DNA from: an uncultured Fidelibacterota bacterium
Lineage (GTDB): Bacteria; Fidelibacterota; Marinisomatia; Marinisomatales; UBA8229
Length of the DNA: 13,115 nucleotides
Direction: 5' to 3'
Assembly (NCBI GenBank): GCA_913054425.1
Contig: CAJXJG010000030.1
Location: 1 to 13,115, forward strand
Shown: positions 7,807 to 13,115 of the stretch, in pieces
Layout of the letters: every line of letters starts with the position of its first letter
Numbering within the stretch: the first letter of the stretch is position 1
Notes under the pieces: model-generated
Told to the model about the DNA's origin: nothing
Database searches by the model: none
The model's input: only the letters and a program-made list of their open reading frames with translations
Position numbers and translations under genes: made by a program

Positions 7807-8610
7807 ATGAATAATTTAATGGGTAAATCTGCGTTATTGACGGGAGCATCCCGGGGAATTGGTTCTTTTATTGTAAAATCCTTAGCAAAGGAAGGAATCA
7901 AAATTGTCTGTGTCGCCCGGTCTGAAGACAAACTGAAAGAAGTTCAGAAAAAAGTGGAAGAGCTGGGAGGAAATTCTCAAATCTTCCCGTTTGATCTTAA
8001 TAACATCAGTCTCATTCCCGATTTGATTGCCAGAATTAAGGCGGAATCCGGAGTTGTGGATATACTGATCAACAATGCGGGAATAGAGATGTACAGGAAA
8101 TACGGAGATTATTCTGCTCAGGAATTGAATTCAATCCTGGCGGTAAACCTCCATGCGCCAATGGAATTGACCCGACTGCTCTTGCCGGGAATGCTGGACC
8201 GAGGAAGCGGACATGTGATAAACGTTGCTTCTTTGGCGGGATGCAAGGGGGTTGCCTACAATGCAATCTATTCCGCTACGAAAGCCGGAATGATCATGTG
8301 GAGCGACGGGCTTCGGCAGGAACTCAGGGGAACAGGAGTAGGTATTTCCACGATCAAGCCGGGGTACATTTCTGAAGCGGGGATGTTTCATAATTCAGGA
8401 CAGGATGCCCCAAAACTACTGGGAACTTCCCCGCCGCAAGCTGTAGCTGATGCTGTTATTCGGGCAATAAAAGGCAATAAAGCCGAAATTATAGTGAATA
8501 AGGGTCCCATTAAGCCATTGCTGGCGTTGAACGTTTTTACCCCGGTTTTTGGCGATTCGGTCGTACGCTGGTTTGGAGTTCAGGAGTTGAGCGCCAAACG
8601 AGTTGAGTAA
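7807..8610 (+). CDS. Short-chain dehydrogenase/reductase (classical SDR)
   Basis: 267 residues. Seen: the nucleotide-binding TGASRGIG (12-19), NNAG (89-92), N114, and the catalytic set S142, Y155 and K159 (YSATK), followed by KPGYI. Arg38 right after the second strand (VCVARSEDK) suggests a preference for NADP(H). The family oxidises or reduces carbonyl/hydroxyl groups; the substrate cannot be told from sequence. The C-terminal part (about 230-267) carries a hydrophobic stretch, PLLALNVFTPVFG, as in SDRs acting on lipid-like or membrane-associated substrates, which would agree with the START-like gene upstream; this link is inference. It is the last gene of the likely four-gene operon. Confidence 0.92.
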   Translation: MNNLMGKSALLTGASRGIGSFIVKSLAKEGIKIVCVARSEDKLKEVQKKVEELGGNSQIFPFDLNNISLIPDLIARIKAESGVVDILINNAGIEMYRKYGDYSAQELNSILAVNLHAPMELTRLLLPGMLDRGSGHVINVASLAGCKGVAYNAIYSATKAGMIMWSDGLRQELRGTGVGISTIKPGYISEAGMFHNSGQDAPKLLGTSPPQAVADAVIRAIKGNKAEIIVNKGPIKPLLALNVFTPVFGDSVVRWFGVQELSAKRVE

Positions 8611-8773
8611 ATATAATCTGGAAAATTGTGTGTCATTCGGGGAAATTATACACAGTCAATTAATTACTCTGACTATATTCCGATCAGGTTTGATGGGATA
8701 CTATCTTCCGGAGATATTTCATGGCTTTTTTTAACGATTTCGTAGTAACTTTTGGTAAAGTTAAGGTATCAAA

Positions 8774-9034
8774 ATGAAAGAACAGGAAACAGGATATATC
8801 TCAAAATATTTCGGGAAAATAAACGTAGGTGCTATTGATCTGACCTCGGGAAAACTGACAACCGGTGATACTATTCATATTCAGGGACATACAACTAATC
8901 TTGAAGAAAAAGTTACATCCATGCAGATAGAACATGAATCGGTTTCTGAAGCAAAAGCCGGGGACAGCATCGGTTTGAAAGTGAGTGAGAAAGTCAGGCG
9001 TGGTGATAAAGTCTTCAAGGTATTGGAAGATTAA
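8774..9034 (+). CDS. Small EF-Tu domain-2-like beta-barrel protein
   Basis: 86 residues without signal or membrane segment. Seen: the pattern of translation GTPase domain 2: GYISKYFGKINVGAIDL (7-23), LTTGDTIHIQGHTT (28-41), MQIEHESVSEAKAGDSIGL (50-68) and KVRRGDKVFKV (73-83). There is no GTPase domain, so this is a free-standing 'translation elongation factor-like' protein found in various bacteria and archaea. Its role is not established; related barrels occur at the C-terminus of some U32-family tRNA-modification proteins. A modest AAGG lies 7 bases upstream of ATG 8774. It converges with the minus-strand IF-2B-like gene, with only 9 bases between the stops. Confidence 0.85.
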   Translation: MKEQETGYISKYFGKINVGAIDLTSGKLTTGDTIHIQGHTTNLEEKVTSMQIEHESVSEAKAGDSIGLKVSEKVRRGDKVFKVLED

Positions 9035-9043
9035 CCGCTTCTT

Positions 9044-9805
9044 CTAAAGAATATTCTTTAACTCACTGCAGTTTAAAAACCCCTTTTCGCAGACCATTTT
9101 TATAGTGTTTGAATAGGGAACCCGTTCAAAAAGCGGCTCTATGTCCCGGACTGTATTTCTATCCTTCACGATCCTCAGCGTATCTCCCAAAACCCAGACC
9201 GGTTTATTCAGTTTCTCCGCCTGCCTGACCAAAGAACCTGATCCGCGTTTGTTGATAAAATAGTTTTCTCCCAGCAGGTCGCACCCAAGCATAACCAGGT
9301 CAGTTTCAATCATCAGGTCTTGGAAGGATTCATCTTCTGCTATGTTAACTCTTATCCCTGCCTTCATCAGAGAGGATGCCAGAAGTTCACCTTCATTGGC
9401 AGGAGCGGATCTCAAGCAGAGAATCTTCAGGTTTTTTCCTAAGTTCTGTGAATTCTTGAGAGCGCCGGTGACCATACTGGAATTACTGATGGTTAACACC
9501 GTTCCGGAAGACGGTAAATGTTTGCCCCCAATTTGGGAAATTGTCTCCCGGTTTTTAGCTATGGCTAACAATAGCTCATTGAGAGTTTCCAGTAGGATAT
9601 TTGGTTCCTGGATTCCACGGACTTTATCCAATAATTGGTAAAAAACCCCCATTGAATTAAATTGATTTTTTAACTCCATAGCTTCATCAATGACCCTGAA
9701 TACAATTTCTTCATCGGGATAAGAGAGAAATAACTGGAGCGCATCTTTGAAAATTGATGTAGCTCCCCGGGTAGTATCTGACAAAAGATCCTTGATGGTT
9801 GTCAT
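9044..9805 (-). CDS. eIF-2B alpha/beta/delta-like (IF-2B family) protein
   Basis: 253 residues. The N-terminal half is helical (about 1-95), the C-terminal half Rossmann-like. Family blocks are seen: VLTISNSSMV (103-112, the position of T-x-S-x-S), CLRSAPANEGELLASSL (130-146, matching xESRPxxEGxxLA), LVMLGCDLLGENYFINKRGSG (170-190, matching GADxVxxxGxxxNKxGT) and KPVWVLGD (201-208). The family includes ribose-1,5-bisphosphate isomerase, MtnA (methylthioribose-1-phosphate isomerase) and eIF2B subunits. The MtnA-type catalytic Cys motif is absent and GAD reads GCD; the Asp (D176) is kept. It is shorter than MtnA. A sugar-phosphate isomerase or nucleotide-sugar-sensing role is possible. A TATAAT promoter and a CRP-type palindrome lie upstream. 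Confidence 0.75.
   Translation of the reverse strand: MTTIKDLLSDTTRGATSIFKDALQLFLSYPDEEIVFRVIDEAMELKNQFNSMGVFYQLLDKVRGIQEPNILLETLNELLLAIAKNRETISQIGGKHLPSSGTVLTISNSSMVTGALKNSQNLGKNLKILCLRSAPANEGELLASSLMKAGIRVNIAEDESFQDLMIETDLVMLGCDLLGENYFINKRGSGSLVRQAEKLNKPVWVLGDTLRIVKDRNTVRDIEPLFERVPYSNTIKMVCEKGFLNCSELKNIL
9045..9060. other. 16-bp perfect palindrome at the convergent gene ends
   Basis: TAAAGAATATTCTTTA is self-complementary and includes the last codons and stop of the minus-strand gene, just past the stop of the plus-strand gene. It could form a weak A/T-rich hairpin on both strands, possibly a bidirectional transcript end. There is no GC-rich stem, so terminator function is doubtful. Confidence 0.35.
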
Positions 9806-9828
9806 GTTGGAATTTACCTGAATCCAGT

Positions 9829-9856
9829 ATTATATAGTTTCATTTTTACGTCCAAA
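9829..9856 (-). promoter_or_regulatory. Sigma-70-type promoter for the IF-2B-like gene
   Basis: Read on the minus strand, a perfect -10 TATAAT (9834 to 9829) is preceded by TTTGGA/TTGGAC (9856 to 9850) at 15-16 bases. The start of transcription would be near 9822, giving a leader of about 16 bases before ATG 9805. The -35 is weak, as expected of an activator-dependent promoter. Confidence 0.5.
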
Positions 9857-9874
9857 CATTATCTCATTTTTAGA

Positions 9875-9890
9875 TGTGATCTGAATCACG
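9875..9890 (-). promoter_or_regulatory. CRP-type operator upstream of the IF-2B-like gene
   Basis: TGTGATCTGAATCACG fits the CRP/FNR-superfamily consensus TGTGA-N6-TCACA at 9 of 10 arm bases. Its centre (9882.5) lies about 60-61 bases upstream of the predicted transcription start near 9822, the classic class I activator position. This is a pattern match only. Confidence 0.55.
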
Positions 9891-9916
9891 CCCCATTTGA
9901 CATTTGTATTATTTGT

Positions 9917-9930
9917 TACTAATGTTAGTA
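9917..9930. other. Short palindrome TACTAA-TG-TTAGTA
   Basis: Perfect 6-bp arms with a 2-base centre, 27 bases beyond the CRP-type site on the side away from the IF-2B-like gene. It could be a second regulator's operator, but no gene is correctly placed to confirm it, and such short A/T-rich palindromes occur by chance. Confidence 0.25.
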
Positions 9931-10102
9931 GTTACTTCATTGAGGAATAATTAGAATTGAAGCTATTTTACACAAATCCTGAACTTTTTCTTAATCACAT
10001 TCATATAGTTCCATTTAAATCAGTCCCCAAAAGAATTAATAATTTGAGGGGATAATTATGAAAAGTTTAAAATCCTTGGAGGAAAATTGAAAAAAAAAAT
10101 AT

Positions 10103-10299
10103 TCATCCTGAACGTAGTAAAGAATCTCAAGCATACGATAATCAACTGACATTTGAGATTCTTCTCCCGACCTACCTGAGGCAGGCAGGTAAATCGGGAT
10201 CAGAATGACAGGTGCTTTATTTTTTAGGTACGCTTTACTGTGGTGAACCATACTTGAGGAACTTCTATTGTCGCCTGGGTTTCTGCTTTCGCAGGAATA
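10103..10299. repeat. Composite intergenic hairpin repeat, copy 1
   Basis: This copy carries an 11-bp inverted pair (10120-10130 with 10153-10163), a nested stem CCCGA/TCGGG plus TACCTG/CAGGTA (10166-10200), the block TCAGAATGACA and a terminal TTTCTGC-TTTC-GCAGGAA hairpin (10280-10297). It matches the second copy about 450 bases downstream in the same orientation, with shared exact blocks of 24 bases (10142-10165) and 23 bases (10186-10208). An A-tract precedes both copies. Elements starting near 'TCATTCCGAACGTAGTGAAGAATCTC' recur in intergenic DNA of FCB-group genomes. No protein is encoded. Confidence 0.8.
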
Positions 10300-10379
10300 A
10301 CAACAAAAAAAAATGGCTTCACACCAGAGTTTAACCCGATTCTATCGGAAAAAGACTGACAAGGTAATCTTACACAAAT

Positions 10380-10395
10380 TGTGATATATATCACA
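10380..10395. promoter_or_regulatory. Perfect CRP-type palindrome in the intergenic region
   Basis: TGTGATATATATCACA is a perfect 16-base palindrome matching TGTGA-N6-TCACA exactly. It overlaps a second small palindrome, CACAA-A-TTGTG (10373-10383). On the plus strand, promoter-like hexamers TTGCAT (10432-10437) and TATATT (10456-10461), 18 bases apart, follow at about the distance used by CRP-activated promoters. No coding gene lies directly downstream. Confidence 0.5.
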
Positions 10396-10463
10396 CTATC
10401 CGCTCGTCGGTTTTGAAACCCATATTATCCCTTGCATATTTTACTCATTAAAAAATATATTAT

Positions 10464-10538
10464 TGGCGGTAATATAAAATAAATCAAGCATCTTGCTTGA
10501 CATAGACAATCAGGGATGATTGACTTACAATACCGCTA
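10464..10538 (+). other. Possible three-way-junction RNA or DNA fold
   Basis: An 8-bp outer stem (10464-10471 with 10531-10538, one G-U pair) encloses two perfect hairpins: TCAAGCA-TCT-TGCTTGA (10484-10500) and CAATCA-GGGA-TGATTG (10507-10522). The fold lies between a CRP-type site with promoter-like hexamers and the second composite repeat. It is not a tRNA: no T-loop consensus or anticodon arm is seen. It may be chance, a decayed repeat or a small structured RNA. Confidence 0.25.
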
Positions 10539-10552
10539 CAAAAAAAACGCTG

Positions 10553-10779
10553 TCATTCCGAACGTAGTGAAGAATCTCAAGAATAATATATTCAACTGAC
10601 ATTTGAGATTCTTCTTCCGATCTTCCAATGGCAGACAGGCCTGCCTTCCTAAGTTTTACGGCAGTCAGGTAAATCGGGATCAGAATGATCTGGACTTAAT
10701 TGTTTAGGTACGCATTACAAAGGTGTTCCATTTTTGAGAAAATGCTTTTGTCTCCTAGATTCCAGCTTTCGCAGGAATG
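10553..10779. repeat. Composite intergenic hairpin repeat, copy 2
   Basis: Second copy of the element at 10103-10299. The 11-bp inverted pair is at 10570-10580 and 10603-10613; the exact shared blocks are at 10592-10615 and 10666-10688; the closing GC-TTTC-GC hairpin with ATTCC/GGAAT arms is at 10759-10778. It differs by about 30 extra bases near 10623-10665, which include GGCAGACAGGCCTGCC. Both copies lie in the same orientation and are diverged outside the stems, where pairing is kept. Confidence 0.8.
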
Positions 10780-10818
10780 CCAGAAAAACTAGATTACTTC
10801 GTCGGTCCCTCTATGTTT

Positions 10819-10850
10819 CATTCCGAGGGACAAGGCTCTTCCTCGCAATG
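10819..10850. repeat. Dispersed CATT.CGAGG / CCTCG.AATG hairpin repeat
   Basis: CATTCCGAGG and CCTCGCAATG pair across a 12-base loop (GACAAGGCTCTT), followed by ACAG. This resembles the 'CATTGCGAGGA...' short intergenic repeats present in many bacterial genomes. It is a different element from the composite repeats beside it. Confidence 0.6.
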
Positions 10851-10919
10851 ACAGGGCCATGAAATATTACAATAAACCAAGAATGCTATTTTAACTTGTA
10901 TTTTTATTACTCTCACTTT

Positions 10920-10945
10920 TTCCCCTCTCTTTCAAGAGAGGGGAA
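10920..10945. repeat. Strong GC-rich hairpin with 12-base arms
   Basis: Arms TTCCCCTCTCTT and AAGAGAGGGGAA are exactly complementary with only TC between them. No T-tract follows on either strand, so it is more likely a dispersed hairpin repeat than a terminator. A further weak stem, ATGGGT/ACCCAT (10974-10995), follows. The rest of 10946-11093 shows nothing else I can support. Confidence 0.6.
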
Positions 10946-11093
10946 GCCGAAGGCAGGCATGAGTTTTTACACAATGGGTTAGCTTTGTTACCCATCTACT
11001 TATTACTAGGAGGAACAAGTGCGTTTCCCCCTGCCATGTTAATACGGCGGGTTAACTACTTTCCCAGCGGTAGTGAGTAGTATAGCTAAAATA

Positions 11094-11112
11094 AAAACCA
11101 CTTAGTGGTTTT
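11094..11112 (-). terminator. Intrinsic terminator, possibly bidirectional
   Basis: AAAACCACTTAGTGGTTTT has 9-base perfect arms around one central base. Read on the minus strand the stem is followed by TTTTTATTTT, a good U-tract, and lies 9 bases after the stop of the small minus-strand gene. On the plus strand the U-tract is only TTTT, so plus-strand termination is less sure. Confidence 0.8.
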
Positions 11113-11121
11113 GGATACGTA

Positions 11122-11325
11122 TTAAAATTTGAAAAATCTTCTTCTGATAAATCTGATCAGAAGTGTAATAAACCCTTGCAGGATCCTGATTTTTAAAAAT
11201 GGGATTGAAAGGGTTGATACAGTATGGAACCATAATCCTTTTATTGCCTTCCTGTTGTAATAAATTAGATATCCAATGATGCCCATTATATAAATTATTA
11301 TCAGTATAAGAGCTAACCGTATCAT
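11122..11325 (-). CDS. Small basic membrane protein, function unknown
   Basis: 67 residues. Seen: a strongly hydrophobic N-terminal segment (residues 3-23, ALILIIIYIMGIIGYLIYY), a short polar turn with NRK, a second weaker hydrophobic region (about 40-58), and a very basic end (IRRRFFKF). I do not recognise a family. Support for it being real comes from the intrinsic terminator directly after its stop and from its membrane-protein composition in a region otherwise full of repeats. Against it: no clear Shine-Dalgarno before ATG 11325 and its short length. It is divergent from the large plus-strand gene at 11425, with about 100 bases between the starts. Confidence 0.5.
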   Translation of the reverse strand: MIRLALILIIIYIMGIIGYLIYYNRKAIKGLWFHTVSTLSIPFLKIRILQGFITLLIRFIRRRFFKF

Positions 11326-11424
11326 AGGTAATTCACAAAATAGTTAATAAATTAAACGAAAGAATTTGTATCATATCATTTTGAAATTACGGATATTTAC
11401 TTAAAAGAGAACCGGGTTAATTAA

Positions 11425-13115
11425 GTGTCAATAAAAAATAAAACATTATTTATCTCAAAATTTAATTCGATTTTTATTCCAGTCATTTCTTTGTTATGTC
11501 TGAACGCACAGTCCACGTCAACATGGGAGATAATCCAGCAGGAAATCTGGAATCCAAATTGTATTTCCTGCCATGTGAGTGGTAGTACATTTGCTTTTCA
11601 ATCTGACTTGATTTTGACATCTGATGTTGCCTATGGTGAATTGATAAATGTGGTTCCAAACAATGCTGCAGCAGCATCTGACGGCCTGCTCCGGATTGGT
11701 ACGGAAGGATTGGCCAGTCTGTACACAAGTTTTCTCTGGGAGAAAATTAACACACCCGATCAGGAGCATTTCTATTCTGACCATCCTTATTACGGTGCTT
11801 TGATGCCTTTTAACCCGCCATCCCTCACGAATGGTGAATTGTCGTTTATTGAACAATGGATTCTTGCCGGAGCTCCGGAAGAAGGAGCGGTTGTAGATAT
11901 CATCCTTTTAGAAGATACCACTCGGTACGAACCTCCTGAGTTTGAGCCATTGGATCCACCGGACAACGGATATCAGTTTCATATAGGTCCCTTTGATGTT
12001 CCCCCAAATTATGAACGTGAGTTCTTATACTATGATCCTTTAGATGATATTGATTACATGTATATAAAAAGTTTTGAAATTGCCATGAGACCAGGCAGTC
12101 ACCACTTTATTGCGTATACGTTTCTTCCTCACATTTCAGAAAGTTTACTGCCGGTGCCTTATGAATACAGGGATATTCGGGATGAAAATGGTGAATATAT
12201 AATTCCGAACCTCTTCATCATGTTGTTTCATAAATTTGGAGTTGGTACTCAATGGCCCTATGTTTTTTATCATTTTCCCCAAAACACTGCATTGAAATTA
12301 GATGTACAGGATGGGATTGATTTAAATTCTCACTATGTAAATCGTACTGACAGTAGTTTTGAAGGTGAAGTGTATTTGAATATAAATTACGCGGAGGAAG
12401 GTGAAATAGAACATTATGCCGAAGTTATGTCACTAAATAACAATAGCTTTCAACTTCCTCCCAATGACACGACAACTCTTACCAAAACCTTCATGGTAGC
12501 TGATTCTCATTTTGGCTTGCCGGTTCAACCTGTTTTTATTTTCCAGATGTTCTCCCATGCTCATGAACATATGTTAGAATTTCAGGTCAGAGTTATTGGT
12601 GGAGATCGGGATGGAGAGTTGATCTATATTGCCTATGACTGGGAGCATCCACCCATTCTGGAATTGAATCCTCCATTATTTTTGGATATAGACCAGGGTC
12701 TTGAGTTAGAAACCACTTATTTTAATTGGACTGATGATACTTTGGAATTTGGATTGTTGAGCGAAGATGAGATGATGATTTTGTTTGGATATCTCTATAG
12801 GGAGCAGTCAGCGGTAACGTCAATTGAAACCACTATTCCCCAGGATTTCAGGTTGCACCAGAATTATCCGAATCCATTCAATCCCATCACAAGCCTGCGC
12901 TACGACCTACCGGAGCAGGCACAGGTTACACTCACAATCTATGACCTGACAGGCAGGGAAGTAACCCAGGTTGTCAACACTATCCAGGAAGCAGGTTTCA
13001 AGTCTGTACAATGGGATGCTACTGATTCCTTCGGCAAACCCGTAAGCGCCGGTGTGTACCTTTACCAGATAAGAACAGCTGGTTTCTTACAAACCCGTAA
13101 GATGGTGTTGTTGAA
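11425..13115 (+). CDS. Secreted cytochrome c-type II copper monooxygenase (PHM/DBH-like) fusion with T9SS sorting domain, 3' end cut
   Basis: The frame is open from GTG 11425, directly after a TAA, to the window end (563 codons). Seen: a signal peptide (1-28, LLCLNA|Q); a cytochrome-c-like domain with C46-I-S-C49-H50 and the likely distal ligand M127 in GALMPF, followed by WILAGAP; then all ligands of the peptidylglycine/dopamine monooxygenase family: H226-H227 (PGSHHF), H303 (SHYVN), H378-x-H380 (SHAHEHM) and M450 (EDEMM). Spacings of 76, 75 and 70 closely match PHM (64, 70, 70 from H108 to H172, H242, M314). NYPNPFNP (480-487) opens the T9SS sorting domain, which runs to the window edge at KMVLL, so few codons are missing. 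Inferred: a secreted or surface copper hydroxylase fed electrons by heme instead of ascorbate; the substrate is unknown. No alternative ATG exists before the signal peptide. Confidence 0.88.
   Translation, partial: MSIKNKTLFISKFNSIFIPVISLLCLNAQSTSTWEIIQQEIWNPNCISCHVSGSTFAFQSDLILTSDVAYGELINVVPNNAAAASDGLLRIGTEGLASLYTSFLWEKINTPDQEHFYSDHPYYGALMPFNPPSLTNGELSFIEQWILAGAPEEGAVVDIILLEDTTRYEPPEFEPLDPPDNGYQFHIGPFDVPPNYEREFLYYDPLDDIDYMYIKSFEIAMRPGSHHFIAYTFLPHISESLLPVPYEYRDIRDENGEYIIPNLFIMLFHKFGVGTQWPYVFYHFPQNTALKLDVQDGIDLNSHYVNRTDSSFEGEVYLNINYAEEGEIEHYAEVMSLNNNSFQLPPNDTTTLTKTFMVADSHFGLPVQPVFIFQMFSHAHEHMLEFQVRVIGGDRDGELIYIAYDWEHPPILELNPPLFLDIDQGLELETTYFNWTDDTLEFGLLSEDEMMILFGYLYREQSAVTSIETTIPQDFRLHQNYPNPFNPITSLRYDLPEQAQVTLTIYDLTGREVTQVVNTIQEAGFKSVQWDATDSFGKPVSAGVYLYQIRTAGFLQTRKMVLL

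Noticed and set aside
9342..9641. Plus-strand frame of 99 residues
   Set aside because: It lies wholly inside the IF-2B-like gene on the other strand, which has recognisable family motifs.
10058..10090. Ten-codon frame MKSLKSLEEN after GAGGGGATAATT
   Set aside because: It has a possible ribosome-binding site and stops just before the repeat, so it may be the start of a gene cut by repeat insertion or a leader peptide, but ten codons are too little to support either.
10036..10251. Minus-strand frame of 71 residues
   Set aside because: It runs through composite repeat copy 1 and encodes repeat sequence; no family features.
10464..10538. A tRNA-like gene of about 75 bases
   Set aside because: The size and acceptor-like outer stem are suggestive, but there is no TTCRANNY T-loop, no D-arm consensus and no anticodon arm.
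10920..10945. GC-rich hairpin as an intrinsic terminator
   Set aside because: It is followed by AGCCG on the plus strand and by AAAG on the minus strand, without a U-tract, and no gene ends next to it.
11483..11856. Two minus-strand frames inside the copper monooxygenase gene
   Set aside because: The plus-strand frame shows a signal peptide, CxxCH and copper motifs; the opposite frames are shadows.

Overview
This window most resembles a genome of the FCB group (Bacteroidota relatives), probably a Marinimicrobia, Calditrichota or Ignavibacteria-like lineage. The main clue is the C-terminal domain of the last gene: an NYPNPFNP motif, then a short beta-sandwich ending in a YLYQI-type strand and KMVLL. 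This is the type IX secretion (T9SS) sorting signal common in those groups. Weak Shine-Dalgarno sites at several genes, moderate GC and dispersed intergenic hairpin repeats fit the same picture. The assignment is inference; no rRNA is present to fix it.

Layout: (1) 1-1468: the C-terminal half of the GTPase gene obgE overlaps dprA, which is broken by one in-frame TAA at codon 181. (2) 1538-1626: a complete tRNA-Ser(GCU). (3) 1858-6063: a 1401-residue secreted protein with three 'LxGxIP' leucine-rich-repeat (LRR) modules, separated after the first by alanine/glutamate-rich helices and 70-residue tandem repeats. (4) 6162-8610: a tight run of four plus-strand genes, probably an operon: an exported START-like protein, a DUF456 membrane protein, a YjbQ/UPF0047 protein and a short-chain dehydrogenase. 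(5) 8774-9034: a small EF-Tu-domain-2-like protein, convergent with a minus-strand IF-2B-like gene (9044-9805). (6) 9806-11424: about 1.6 kb that is mostly non-coding. It holds two CRP-type palindromes, two copies of a composite hairpin repeat, further hairpin repeats, and one small minus-strand membrane-protein gene with a good terminator. (7) 11425-13115: an incomplete gene for a secreted protein that joins a CxxCH cytochrome-c domain, a complete set of copper ligands of the PHM/DBH monooxygenase family, and a T9SS sorting domain.

The strongest observations are the heme plus type II copper monooxygenase fusion, the three-module LRR protein with a recent 210-bp internal duplication, the CRP-type site placed at about -61 from a TATAAT promoter in front of the IF-2B-like gene, and the nonsense-interrupted dprA. 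No CRISPR array, transposase or phage gene is visible.
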